A stretch of 64,000 nucleotides of DNA. Origin: Microdon myrmicae. Taxonomy: Eukaryota > Arthropoda > Insecta > Diptera > Syrphidae. Both the position numbers and the translations under genes were made by a program. Below, piece after piece: positions 24,401 to 33,394 of the stretch; position 1 is the stretch's first letter, and each line of letters opens with the position of its first letter. The notes below the pieces were generated by a model. That model had not been told where the DNA came from. It searched no databases and worked only from the letters and a program-made list of their open reading frames with translations. Location of the stretch: NCBI GenBank assembly GCA_963931805.1, contig OZ007497.1:57588603-57652602 (forward strand), in the 5' to 3' direction.

Positions 24401-27400
24401 GCGATTATTTTTTACAACTTTCGGCGTGGATTAACTCAGCAACAGTGCATGGATGAACTTAATTCAATTTTTGGTGTTGAAGCTCCATAAAGGATCAGTG
24501 TTTATCGATGGTATGGTGAATTCAATCGTGGTCGTAGTTCACTCCAAGATGAATTTCGTGAAGGTCGTCCAAAATCAGTTGTTGTTCCGAAAACCATTGA
24601 TGCTGTGCGCGAACTGATATTGGAAGATCATCATGTGACCTATCGTGAGATTGAGACAACCTTAGGCGTTAGTGGGACCAGCATACATTCAATATTGCAT
24701 AAACATTTGACTGTCAAAAAAATTTGTTCGCGTTGGATCCCACACAATTTGTCAATCGCCCAAAAAAAGGCTCGTGTCAATTGGTCGAAAGAAATGCTCA
24801 AAAACTACGGTCGCGGTGCTTGGAAACACGTCTATGACATCGTGACAGGTAATGAATCGTGGATTTACGCGTATGAGCCCGAAAGTAAACAGCAGTCGAC
24901 TGTCTGGGTGTTTCAAGATGAGCCAAATCCAACAAAAGTTGTTCGCGCACGAAGCACTTCCAAGCAAATGGTCGCCTGTTTTTTCGGAAAAACTGGACAT
25001 GTCGCAACCGTACCACTAGAACAACGCAGAACAGTCAATTCTGAGTGGTACACAACCATTTGTTTGCCAGTTGTCTTCCAAGAAATCGGGAAAACCAACC
25101 GCCGAAGACGGATCACTCTTCACCACGACAATGCGAGCTCTCACACATCGGCTGCGACAACTGCATTTTTGAGCACCCAAAACATCGATTTGATGGGTCA
25201 TCCGCCGTATAGTCCTGACTTGGCACCAAATGACTTCTTTTTATTCCCGTACGTAAAAAACAAACTGAGAGGTCAACGTTTTTCGACACCTGAAGAAGCG
25301 GTTGCTGCATTCAGAATGGATGTGTTGGAGATACCCCAATCAGAGTGGCAAAACTGCTTCGACAATTGGTTCAAACGCATGCAAAAGTCTATAGATCTTC
25401 ATGGGGAATATTTTGAAAAACAATAAAGTGATTTTCGATAATCAATATTTGTTTTTGTTTTCTAATCCCGAAATATAAAAGGCAACCCTCGTATTAGTAA
25501 GTTCAAAATACCGCTGAACATGAACAATAAACTTAATTCAATTCAGTGAAACCTTCAGTGTTTTATTTCCTTTTCCTGTTGTGGAGTTTCGCTTGTTTTA
25601 CATTCCTGTGATGTGTCCGCTGCGTGTCGTAGACTCACCGTCATTCTGGTGAACGTTTGTAGCTGCATTCGATGGGTGACAGTGTAATTATGATGGAGGA
25701 GGAAGTGAACGAAGTGTCCGTGCCAGGCACAATACTTCTTACCCACAACCTTGCGCGGAAAAAACAAATCATTATGGAAAATTTAGCAAGCCTCAGGACT
25801 TGGTAAATAAGACCAAGATCGGCTACCGGTTGTAGTGCCGATGATGATGAAATGACATTTTGGCGGATTTTTAAAGTGTCGATTAGCTGATATGTTCCTC
25901 AAACGGGCGGATTGGTTCGCACTTAATTCCGGATAACTTAAAATCACACCTGCTAGCTTGTTGAAGTTCTACTTGGTTTGGATGACTGCTTCGATTTCGA
26001 TACCAAGTTTCACACTCCGCGTGCAGCTCGCGGGGTCGGTGGGCTTTGACGGTATAGTCCACCTTAAGAGGAAGGTATATTTCCAAGCGTGTGACACTAA
26101 GCCGTATTAATAATTGTCTGCGCCACAGTCGCACCTAAATCAACGCTTGTGTTTTCCGAGTTTGTCCCGAAGTTCGGTTCACGACTGTAAGGGTCCTCGA
26201 CTTGAAGGAAAGGCGTCAACCCTAGCCGGCTTCATGGTGCGCGGCTAGCGATTATGTACCGACTTTACTCGAACGCCCGACGTGGCGTGTGCGCGCTCAA
26301 TGGTTGGCGAGAGGCTCTCTTCGTGGTGGCTGCTAAAACTCGACTGACTCAATAAAGGCAAGAAAATGTTCCTCGCGTCGTGGCAGTCGAGTCATAGCTT
26401 GAACTCACTGCCACTTACTATGAACTTGAAAAGGGTTGCTATGTTTGCATAGAGAATTTGGTTCCATAGAATCACTGCCCTACAGGCTGAGTTAAATTCG
26501 TCTGTCGCTATGTATACGGGCAAATTGGTTTTGGAAACACGACCAAGTGTGGGCATGAGTTGTCGGTTAGACAAGGGAATATGGGTCTTGGTCGGTGCGA
26601 TGGTTGTTTCGCGGAAATGCAACGCACCGTGCTGGTGGCTTACCAGTAAGGGAAATTGGTATTAGGTAGAATGGCAGCCGAAATGATTTTCGGGGGAACT
26701 GAATGTTGCTTGGTTACAAGCGAGAAAATAGTTTAAGCAGGAAGTGAGCCGGAATGATTTTTCTATAGTCCCAAGCCAAAAAAAAAGTACACGGTTTTCA
26801 AATGCCGATACTAAGTCCACTGGCCGTTATTCTCGACTTTCACAAATTTATCGGTCTCTAACTATGTAGGCACGTCCTACCGTTCTCTCAGCCTCCTGTC
26901 AACTGGTTAAAATTTTCTTTTTGGGGATAATTCTACTCATCCGATAGTTCTCTTTTTCGATTTTCTCTTAATCGAGAATCTCTCCACCAGGGAAGGTTGC
27001 ACTCTTTTTTCGGCCCTGCGGTTTTCCGTTTCATCGCAGGCCAGATGTGCGGTTGCACCCACTCAAACAGACGCGGGTTTTTCTGCCTGTGCGATCGGAG
27101 ATCTACCTGGGATCGCCAGAATTTTCACACCTTCTGTCGAATCTCTTTTGTATATATTCGGGTGTGTGGTTTAGTCTTCTTGGCGATCTTGGAATCGCAA
27201 TTGCCTTTGCTTAGGCGAAGTGGATTGCGGCGGAGTCAAAGGTTTAGCCGACGGATTGTTTTACGGCAATTTGCTTATCGCCGGGGATTTGATGTTTGTC
27301 GACATCTGGCGCAGCTGTGCCCATCACTTGTGTTTATCCAGCTAATGGATTGGTACCCATTGTCCATACTGGTCGTGTCCTTCGATCGCCGTGCAGGCAT

Positions 27401-30400
27401 TAGAAATTTGTTTGGGACTTGGGGCCAACGTATCTGTGGATACGTGAGGTTGTTGACCGGTATGGATGTCACCTTTGGTCAGGTGAAAAGGTGGACTTTG
27501 GGGGCACGTGACTGTGGGCACGTGAAGTTTAGTCATAGGTGAGTATGTTCCTTGGTGGAACAATGGTATCTCGGCCTATGGTGATTTGTGCGGTTCGTGG
27601 AACCACCACAACATCTCAAAACAACGGGAAGCTTACATCGATTTAGCTTTCCTTAGGTGTTAGGTAAGTTTTAAAAATAATATTAAAAACAAAAGATTAA
27701 ATGAGTGAAGTAAGTTTAATTAGGTGGAAAAGAAAAAAAAACACAACGTCAACATTTTCTTCGTTTCATCATCACCATCGGCACTACAATCGGGATCCGG
27801 TCTTGGCCTCATTTAGCAAGTCCTGAGGCTCGTTAAATTTTCCATAATGATTTGTTATTTCCGGACAAGGTCATTAGTCTTGCGCCAATTTTCTTCGTTT
27901 GGTAAATTATTAATGAAGATTGCAATGAGTATAAGAGAAACAAAGATGAGAGGCAACAATACATTACAATAGTTACCTCAACTTTAACTTAGGGTGTACG
28001 CAGCCGACCATTAAGTTAGAATATAATTTAATAAGCTCGAATTTAAGCAGTTTTCCTCTAGAAAGTAAGATAAATCTAAGAAGAAAAAAACAAAATAAAA
28101 AAATTTGCTTAAAAAAAATTATATGACAGAAATAACTGAGTAACAAATCCAAAAAATAAACAGATAGATTAATAATAATGAAAAAGACGCGAAAACTGAA
28201 AAAATTGAGGAGTATTTTCCATGATGAGGGGGAAAACATAGTTTATAAAATAGAAAGATTTAAATGTACACGACCAAGAGTACATATACCATATACGCAT
28301 ATTAGGATCTTTAGGCAGTTTCGAATTTTTCTTGAACGGATGCGAATTCTTGTCAAAAAACCTACTTGAAAGAGACATTGAGGAAAGCCGCGATGGATAT
28401 AAGAGGACAATGTAAGACGCCACATTGAAAAAATTGGCTCAAATGGGGAATTGTGAATTGAAGTGCTATCAGTTTCCTACAGACCAACAAATAATAGTGG
28501 TGGGATGTGACTATTCTTCCATTATATATCCACTCGATGCTATTTGTTTTTAAAGCAATCTTTAAGCAAAACAAAAAAATAAATACATAACAAACAAAAA
28601 CTAACCTGAAACCGTTGAACCTTTTCTGTTGGTTTATTCTTACGAAATGCAAAAAGTACTCAACATAAAATTTATTTTTCCTAGTAACTTGAATTCACTG
28701 GCAAAGGATATGGCGCCAAAATCGAAGTGATTAATACAACGACTGTCCTATGTTGTTCTAGGTTTCAGATTTAGTTTTCAGAATAAAGACATAAAATTAA
28801 GATTGTGTGTGTATGAATGTGAAATTGATTTCGAGACCATGGTGTCAATTTGTGCACTTGAGAGAGTTCTCTTTTGGTCTGGTTTTTGCTGAGAACAGAC
28901 GTGCCTTCTTCGTGCTAGTAAAGTCAAGTTATCTGAATATAAGAATGTGTTAAAAGTGAATGAAATCGTTTTATTATTTTACCCCATAACTCCCACATTT
29001 TCTTTTTCAGGTTTTTCATTACTATCGTTTTTTCTTTCGGTGTTTTTCGTCGGCATTCCCATATTTTTCATTCAATCATATTTGGGACAATTTTCGAGTA
29101 CGGGATTGATTTCTTCGTTTCGCATAGTACCACTATTCAAAGGCAAGCAATTTTAACATATTATATTACTATTCAATTTTGAAAGAAAAAACGCATCTTC
29201 TTTCAGGGATTGGCTATGTAATAGTCATCTTCAACATCATCTCGTTGGCGTATTACGGCGCATTCGCGGCCGTACCATTATTATATTTTGTTCGAAGTTT
29301 TGAAACTATCCCACCCTGGATGAGCTGTAATAATACGTGGAACTCTCCCAACTGTTCACTTCGAAATGATTACGATTTTGTGGTAAGTAAAGGAATTGGG
29401 GATATATTATATTAATTATTTCTTATTTTTGCTTAGACTGAGGTTGAAATAAGTACAACATTAATTGCACAATAACAGAGTCCTCACCAACTTAGCTACT
29501 AAGGCGGATAGTAGAGTAATGACATTTTCTTTTCTTTTTAAACACTGGTGAATTCTATTATTGGGTGGTACCACATGAAATTTCCGATTTTCGCTCAGTC
29601 GGGAACAAGAAGTTCTCGAGTGAACATCTGTGCCAGAACGTTAAAAGTTCTTTTTTTATAAAGTAAAGTGGTACGTGTGCTTGAAATGTAAGAATTGTTG
29701 GGTTCGTTACAAGTACAGCTATTTTTTTTTTCTAGGAATTGTTTACCATGCTGTCGGCAGTTCAAATTCGAACCCTCTTGAAATAATATTGGCTTTTAAA
29801 TGTTCACTATAAAATCGGACATTTCATGTGGTACAATCAAATAGTAGCTATAGCCTAATAAGTTGTTTGTTTCTGACCCAGAATTTAAAATTTATTAATA
29901 TGATAATTACTTTGATAGTAAATATTTTTCTTAGTATTTCAGTTAGTGCTGTTCAACGATATTTTTAGAAAATTGTTTCAAATGTTTCACGGCTTTTAAT
30001 CTTCTGGGTGGGCCATATTATCTAGACGTTGAAAAGCTTACTTATTAGAATGGTGATAGAATTGCTGTTCATGATGTTGAACATACATTTTGATGGCTTT
30101 AGCAAAATTGTTGATGGTTGGCTTGTTATGCAGACGGACATTACAGATGTATCATATGTTGCTTTGCGAATGCCCTTAATAATGTACCCTTAAAATGTTA
30201 ACATTTTCAGCGATAATTGTATGCCAATGTAAAATTTCAGTGCTCTTGAACAGTGTCACCCGGAATTTCTTGAGAGTTTATGGACTTAGGACTGTCCACT
30301 GCGAAAGTGAGAAAACAAAACAACAAAATCCCGTTAACCATATAATACTTCCAAAAAAATTTGATGGCGTCGGTTTTTTTTGTGCTGTGCGGTACACGTT

Positions 30401-33051
30401 GGTCTCAGTTGTGTCGTTGTTCTCCTTAGTTGTATATATTAACTAACTGTGTTTTTTAACTCCTTTAACATAATATAAAAAATAGTTTTTCGTATAGTTT
30501 TTACTTCGCATCGTAAGGTTATCTTTGAAATATGAGACAATGAAGTAACCGAAATTTGATACTAAATTTTTGTGTTGCGTTCGTTTTTGTTCTTTATTTT
30601 CATTTTATTTTACTTTTGTTAATGACAATTAAGCCGTGCCAACGATTCAGCTGCAGTGAACTGACACTAGAAGTTGCTATCTCTTGTTATCGTGTGTAAT
30701 TCTTAAGATTATTTTTTAAATACGCATTTATTACAACCACCAAATTCTTGCAGTTTATGACTAAATGATACGTTACAAATATTAAATTACCGGTGTTCGC
30801 AACCACTCTAAATTATACAATATCCATTTTTGTTTGTTTTTATTGAAAATAATATTGTAGCTAGCTTAGGGTTCGCTGGATTAATTATTTTTAATAAATA
30901 AGAGCCGTTAAATCCATTTTGAATTATTGTAACACTTTATTAGTCCGTTAATAACAACCATTACTTTTATCGTACACTTAACGTTTTCTTGACTTATCGC
31001 TTCCGTACTTATTGCGTCTTTTACTGCTTACTTCTTACTTCTTACTTCTTACTTATCGCTTGCTTCACTGCTTACTCCTTACTTTTTACTTTTTACTTGT
31101 CTCCATGATCTGTGTGCGACGTATTTATACCGTTTCCTCACATTCTGATTCGGTGTTTTGTTTCCGTCCGTTCCATTGCCTTGAATTTTCTACTGTTCAT
31201 AGTCTCCAGTTTTCCAGAACTTTCTAGAATATTCTAGTACTTTGTTTTGGACTTTCTAGAATATTCTAGTACTGATTGTCATATGCGTCACACTAGCCTC
31301 CGCCTAGATTGGTTCGTCCCGAACTAAGTTCACTGGTCTTCTGGGTTAACAAAAAGTCGCCAGTCGGTCACGGCTACCAAATTAAAAAAAAAATGAAAAT
31401 TCAAATTTCCGGGTTCCTTATTATTAAATATTATATTTATTATAAATTATATGTATTATTATCCTTTCTTACTAGACTTCATTGTTTTTTTTTTTCAGGA
31501 TGACACCGTAAATCCGCACGCTACTGTTGAGTTTTTTCAGTGAGTTTAACTCCCATTTGAAGTGAATTAATGCACATCGATATTTTTTGGTTAGCTACAA
31601 AGTTCGAGGTCTGGAAGATGGCAGAGGACCATTTTCGTTGTCGCTACTCCTGTGTGGTTGTATTGCCATCATTTGGTTGATAGTCAGTTTGGTGTTCATC
31701 CAGAACGTTGAACTTGTAATAAGATAAATCACTTCCTAGTAATCACTATCATCACTAGCTCCTAATCAGTTTTATTCCAAAGATTGGAAAATTTTTTAGA
31801 ATCAGCACTGTGATCCTGATTACCTCATTTATGGCTGTGTTCATAAGGATGTTGTGCTTATCAGAGCTCCGAGATATCTTGTCAAATTTTTCGTTCGAAA
31901 TACCGGAACTGCATTACTTACATCCACATGTTGGTGCTAATCTTGTGATGTTGTTTTTTCGTCCGGGCTGGGGGAATACGATCGCTCTGGCAAGTCACAA
32001 TACTTTTAAGACTGATATTATGAAGATGTCATTTATGGTGTGCCTTAGCGGCTTTGGAATGATCTTAATTGCTGTTATTTGCGGACGGATCGTTTGGGAT
32101 CACTTCGAGGACCACGTTGGCGGACTGCACTACCATATAGACGAAGAACATTCGCTGCAGTTTATTTATCTGTGTTATGCCTTCTTCCTGGGTGAGTTGC
32201 CTTATGCCAACATCTGGAGCGGGCTCTTCTTCGGCGCCCTGTGTTTAGTGGAATTCAATAAATTGGTAATAAGTGTTTTGCTTCCCACCTTTAAATTCAA
32301 TCTAATTAAGATTGTTTTCAGCTTATTCTATTGCTATCAGCGCAGACGGCTATTTGCGATGAATTCGAGATCCTACGACCGAAGAAGAATCTAATAAAGA
32401 TAAGTTTAGTCGGCACAATGGCCCTTGTTTCTCTCTATTTTGCTACTCAGGTAAGATGCTACTTTAAGGGATTTAAAGATTATTACTACTAATTGTACCA
32501 CAGCAAGGATTTCAATTTCTGAGCATCCTTGATTTTGGAGCAACTTTCTCGCAGGCATTTGTTTTCCTTCTGATCATTCTGATCGTACTGTGGCTGTATG
32601 GTAAGTTGAGGTTTCAGCGGGACGCACAATTTATGATCGGTCGAACTATGTCGGATTGGATGATCTTCATTCTGCGATATGTAGCGCCGTTCATTATTTG
32701 TTTTCCAATGGTAATAATGAAGTAAGCTTTTGAAAAGTTTGATTAATCACAAAAATGTCCATTTTTTAGTTCATCGCTGAAGTACAATTAAGCTATCACA
32801 ACGATGTTTCGGTAGCGATCGCTTTTATAATGAAATCAATACCTTGGATGGTGATTCCTATTTACATACTATACACTTTGTCTAAATCACGGCGAAGATC
32901 AGTAATGGCACGAATAAGGGAATGTATTCAACCTAGCGACTGGTATCCGGCTGACGTAGGAGATTGTCGACGATATGAACGAGCTATAGGGTTACCCGAT
33001 CATGCTCATCAACTCTTAGAAATACACTTAGATACTGATCAACAATTGTAA
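11466..33051 (+). CDS. SLC6/NSS-family transporter, gene A (nine exons)
   Basis: Neurotransmitter:sodium symporter family; such plasma-membrane carriers couple Na+, often with Cl-, to uptake of amino acids or amines. Exons read: 11466-11649, 29011-29142, 29207-29382, 31499-31539, 31595-31715, 31783-32265, 32322-32450, 32504-32710, 32770-33051. All phases join; the sum is 1755 nt, 584 residues plus TAA, the usual family length. Exon 1 holds the N tail and TM1 (RGKWSSRADFYF...GGG), exon 2 TM2 (LGQFSS), exon 3 TM3 and the two-cysteine EL2 loop, exon 5 TM4, exon 6 TM5-7 (FRPGWG, SHNTF), exon 7 TM8 (CDEFE), exon 8 TM9-10, exon 9 TM11-12 and a DWYPAD tail shared with gene B. TM1 lacks the usual Asn-x-Trp-Arg-Phe-Pro signature (WEALCDIP instead), so substrate and even ion coupling are uncertain. 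Intron 1 is 17361 bp and full of transposons. Confidence 0.85.
12421..12448. repeat. Poly(T) run
   Basis: 28 consecutive T bases in gene A intron 1. It could be the poly(A) tail of an old minus-strand retrotransposed copy, but nothing recognisable is attached. Confidence 0.9.
12544..13017 (-). repeat. 3' LTR of the 12.5-18 kb gypsy element
   Basis: 474 bp, on the minus strand TGTGACGC...GCTACA. It contains a short TTACTTC-type heptanucleotide array (about 12700-12790) that is hugely expanded in the 5' LTR. Confidence 0.85.
13212..15816 (-). pseudogene. gag-integrase fusion left by an internal pol deletion
   Basis: Gag starts at 15816 with a SAP-like motif (LSVPELKKELEDRNLG), shifts frame near 15600, then continues through LDAQ heptads (coiled coil), the capsid segment (MQPPTFDGTGPFSVF) and a zinc knuckle CWTCGGVGHISVDC (about 14690). 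At about 14460 the frame passes directly from the post-gag segment (SSIEQGK) to the linker before integrase (HNNADALSRRPC). The missing part is protease, reverse transcriptase and RNase H, and the junction is in frame. Integrase follows with its zinc-binding region, DISGPFP (first Asp) and, after a second frameshift near 13780, LHSD (second Asp) and DGMVERF (Glu). A third break precedes the C-terminal part at 13212-13445. It cannot transpose unaided. Confidence 0.85.
15861..15881 (-). promoter_or_regulatory. Primer-binding site of the gypsy element
   Basis: TTGGTGTCAGAAGTGGGATT on the minus strand adjoins the end of the 5' LTR. It is the complement expected for the 3' end of a tRNA-Leu (acceptor TTCTGACA-CCA). 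The tRNA assignment is from memory of tRNA ends, not from a search. Confidence 0.7.
15933..17348 (+). mobile_element. TGTGG...CCACA-type element, copy J, inside the gypsy 5' LTR
   Basis: 1416 bp, from TGTGGCGAACG to ATCCGCCAAA, flanked by AGCC on both sides (15929-15932 and 17349-17352), and breaking an otherwise continuous LTR. The start fits the family; the end has AAA where ACA is usual. Near the right end a block of about 110 bp (CTAACGACGGATGTTTTA...) is repeated in tandem (17131-17227 and 17231-17330). No protein-coding gene is recognised. Confidence 0.75.
17474..17772. repeat. (TTACTTC)n minisatellite within an LTR
   Basis: About 40 nearly perfect 7-bp units. The companion LTRs at 12544 and 30856 have only a handful. 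The long Leu/Tyr-rich frame that crosses it is an artefact of the repeat. Confidence 0.95.
17977..19155. other. No gene recognised (gene A intron 1)
   Basis: AT-rich intronic sequence with an (ATA)n microsatellite at about 18418-18435. Confidence 0.5.
19156..20880 (-). mobile_element. R1/jockey-type LINE remnant (reverse transcriptase)
   Basis: On the minus strand, broken frames spell a degenerate non-LTR reverse transcriptase: PGLDGTPNAVLKTAL (about 20775), PEAPSSYR-x-LCMLDTTGK (about 20620), LTLDVKNAFKSVKW (about 20370), YKITAGVPQGFALG (about 20230), then C-terminal fragments down to 19156. The PSSYRP-LCMLDT-GK-LERV and TAGVPQGS-LGP pattern points to the R1 group. Several stops and frameshifts make it inactive. 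The N-terminal ORF and endonuclease were not recognised. Confidence 0.7.
20881..21548. other. No gene recognised (gene A intron 1)
   Basis: Low-complexity intronic sequence without clear repeats or coding signal. Confidence 0.4.
21549..21746. mobile_element. 198-bp MITE with perfect 26-bp terminal inverted repeats
   Basis: GGGTTTTCCAATAGGGACTT... at 21549-21574 is repeated exactly in reverse complement at 21721-21746. The interior is AT-rich and non-coding. No target duplication could be fixed, so the superfamily is unknown. Confidence 0.75.
21968..22082. repeat. Tandem duplication of about 60 bp
   Basis: TCCACTTTTA-x-TTCAATTGTTRTATGTAATTATTTGATCCTTTTGATTAA occurs twice in a row with few differences. 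Confidence 0.8.
22360..22924 (+). mobile_element. LINE ORF2 C-terminal remnant
   Basis: Frames at 22432-22614 (EKIPVFERQCLRTCLGLY, then NGANINRINNFIIKL) and 22721-22924 (DESRIPLVFHVRR) resemble the C-terminal region of jockey/I-superfamily reverse transcriptases. Stops break it. The upstream part was not identified. Confidence 0.45.
22965..23169 (+). mobile_element. tRNA-Asp-derived SINE, copy 1 (full length)
   Basis: The 5' 75 bp is a tRNA-Asp(GTC) head (CTCGATAGTATAGTGGTTAG, CCTGTCACG anticodon arm, GATTCGATTCCC T arm). It is followed by a unique body (GGCGCAAGACTAATGACC, AAATCATTATGGAAAATTTA, GGCCAAGACCGGTTCCCGG) and a GATGATGAT tail. Other copies are at 23168, 27767, 33177, 39229, 52815 and 58374. 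The head is part of the SINE and not a separate tRNA gene. Confidence 0.9.
24200..25491 (+). mobile_element. mariner transposon 1, complete ends
   Basis: 1292 bp with inverted repeats of about 30 bp (CGAGGGTTGCCTCTTATGTT on the left; CGAGGGTTGCCTTTTATATT reading in from the right) and a TA duplication (24198-24199 and 25492-25493). It is inserted within element I. Confidence 0.95.
24374..25426 (+). pseudogene. mariner transposase, inactivated
   Basis: From ATG at 24374 to TAA at 25426 the frame has 350 codons, normal for mariner. It has an N-terminal helix-turn-helix region and a D,D34D catalytic domain. An in-frame TAA at 24488-24490 (codon 39) interrupts it. The first catalytic Asp is Asn (GNESWIY where the family has GDESWIY), while HHDNA and SPDLAPNDF keep the second and third Asp. 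WIPHNLS and the C-terminal LHGEYFEKQ are typical of the family. It would have acted in the nucleus, cutting at the inverted repeats and inserting at TA. Two independent defects make it a dead copy. Confidence 0.92.
25859..27610 (-). mobile_element. TGTGG...CCACA-type element, copy L
   Basis: 1752 bp. Starts TTTGGCGGATTT, like the far end of copy J, and ends with the hairpin GCGGTTCGTGGAACCACCACA. The duplication ACAT is exact (25855-25858 and 27611-27614). It follows the tail of SINE copy 2 directly. An open frame at 26997-27542 (+) has no recognised domain and is probably chance. Confidence 0.75.
27767..27887 (-). mobile_element. tRNA-Asp SINE, 5'-truncated, with 13-bp target duplication
   Basis: Lacks the tRNA head: on the minus strand it begins TGGCGCAAGACTAATGACC and ends in a GATGATG tail. 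ATTTTCTTCGTTT flanks it on both sides (27754-27766 and 27888-27900). Confidence 0.9.
27901..29010. other. No exon recognised (end of gene A intron 1)
   Basis: AT-rich. I looked for a second candidate TM1 exon here and found none. Confidence 0.5.
29011..29382 (+). CDS. Gene A exons 2-3 (TM2, TM3, extracellular loop 2)
   Basis: Exon 2, 29011-29142, follows the acceptor TTTTTCAG and encodes TM2. It ends AAAG before GCAAGC, so intron 29143-29206 is of the GC-AG class; gene B has GTATGT at the same place. Exon 3, 29207-29382, encodes IGYVIVIFNIISLAYYG and the EL2 segment with the family's cysteine pair (CNNTWNSPNC) and an N-glycosylation-like NNT. It ends at donor GTAAGT. Confidence 0.85.
30856..31378 (-). 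mobile_element. Truncated gypsy LTR plus 3' end, in gene A intron 3
   Basis: LTR at 30856-31292 (437 bp) matching that at 12544, then the polypurine tract complement (CTAGCCTCCGCCTAG) and about 75 bp of interior, after which similarity stops. It is antisense to gene A and accounts for about a quarter of the only long intron in the main body of the gene. Confidence 0.85.
31499..33051 (+). CDS. Gene A exons 4-9 (TM4 to C terminus)
   Basis: Six exons separated by introns of 53-67 bp: 31499-31539 (VEFF), 31595-31715 (TM4), 31783-32265 (TM5-7), 32322-32450 (TM8), 32504-32710 (TM9-10) and 32770-33051 (TM11-12 and tail). Every intron starts GT and ends AG, and every junction keeps phase. Exon 8 and gene B exon 9 (43729-43935) are both exactly 207 nt and share ILWLYGKLRFQRD-like sequence. 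Confidence 0.9.
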
Positions 33052-33176
33052 CTTTAACTATAAAACGAAACAAAATTATTTTAAAATAATCACATTTCTT
33101 TTGTACTGCTTTTTCTACTTACACATTACACAGGAACAGCGTGAAACGAGTAAGGTCGCATAGAGGGTGTAAATAT

Positions 33177-33381
33177 CATCATCATCATCATCATCGGCAC
33201 TACAACCGGGAACCGGTCTCGGCCTTATTAAGCAAGTCCTGAGGCTTGTTAAATTTTCCATAATGGTTTATTTTGTCTGGGCAAGGTCATTAGTCTTGCG
33301 CCAGGGGCTCCCCGACGGGGAATCGAACCCCGTTCTCCCGGGTGACAGGCGGGTGTACTAACCACTATACTATCGAGGAGC
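33177..33381 (-). mobile_element. tRNA-Asp SINE, full length, with 13-bp target duplication
   Basis: 205 bp with the complete tRNA head, body and (ATC)n tail complement. AGGGTGTAAATAT flanks both sides (33164-33176 and 33382-33394). It lies about 125 bp downstream of the gene A stop codon, perhaps within its 3' UTR or just beyond. Confidence 0.95.
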
Positions 33382-33394
33382 AGGGTGTAAATAT

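Larger units (their letters stand above)
23240..25747 (+). mobile_element. TGTGG...CCACA element, copy I, carrying a mariner
   Basis: Starts TGTGGCGGTTCCGCCAAACC, ends TTCTTACCCACA. The 4-bp duplication ACCT is exact (23236-23239 and 25748-25751) and it sits in a SINE, which proves both ends. Without the nested mariner (24200-25491) it is about 1.2 kb. Its left 700 bp resemble element K at 59046. Near the right end is the family's GTGTCCGTGCCAGGCAC hairpin. No coding sequence of its own is recognised. Confidence 0.85.
23168..25853 (+). mobile_element. tRNA-Asp SINE, copy 2, split by element I
   Basis: SINE parts 23168-23239 and 25748-25853. The copy starts inside the tRNA head at the anticodon arm (ACCCACCTGTCACG), directly after the tail of copy 1, so the two are in tandem. 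It stops at ...TAATGACCT and resumes at ACCTTGCGCGGAAAAAAC, with ACCT duplicated by the insertion of element I. Confidence 0.85.

Noticed and set aside
26997..27542. 181-residue plus-strand gene in element L
   Set aside because: No recognised domain, lies in a non-coding mobile element, composition unremarkable.
27974..29010. Local TM1 exon for gene A
   Set aside because: No sequence resembling TM1 was found; the exon at 11466 fits in sequence and phase.
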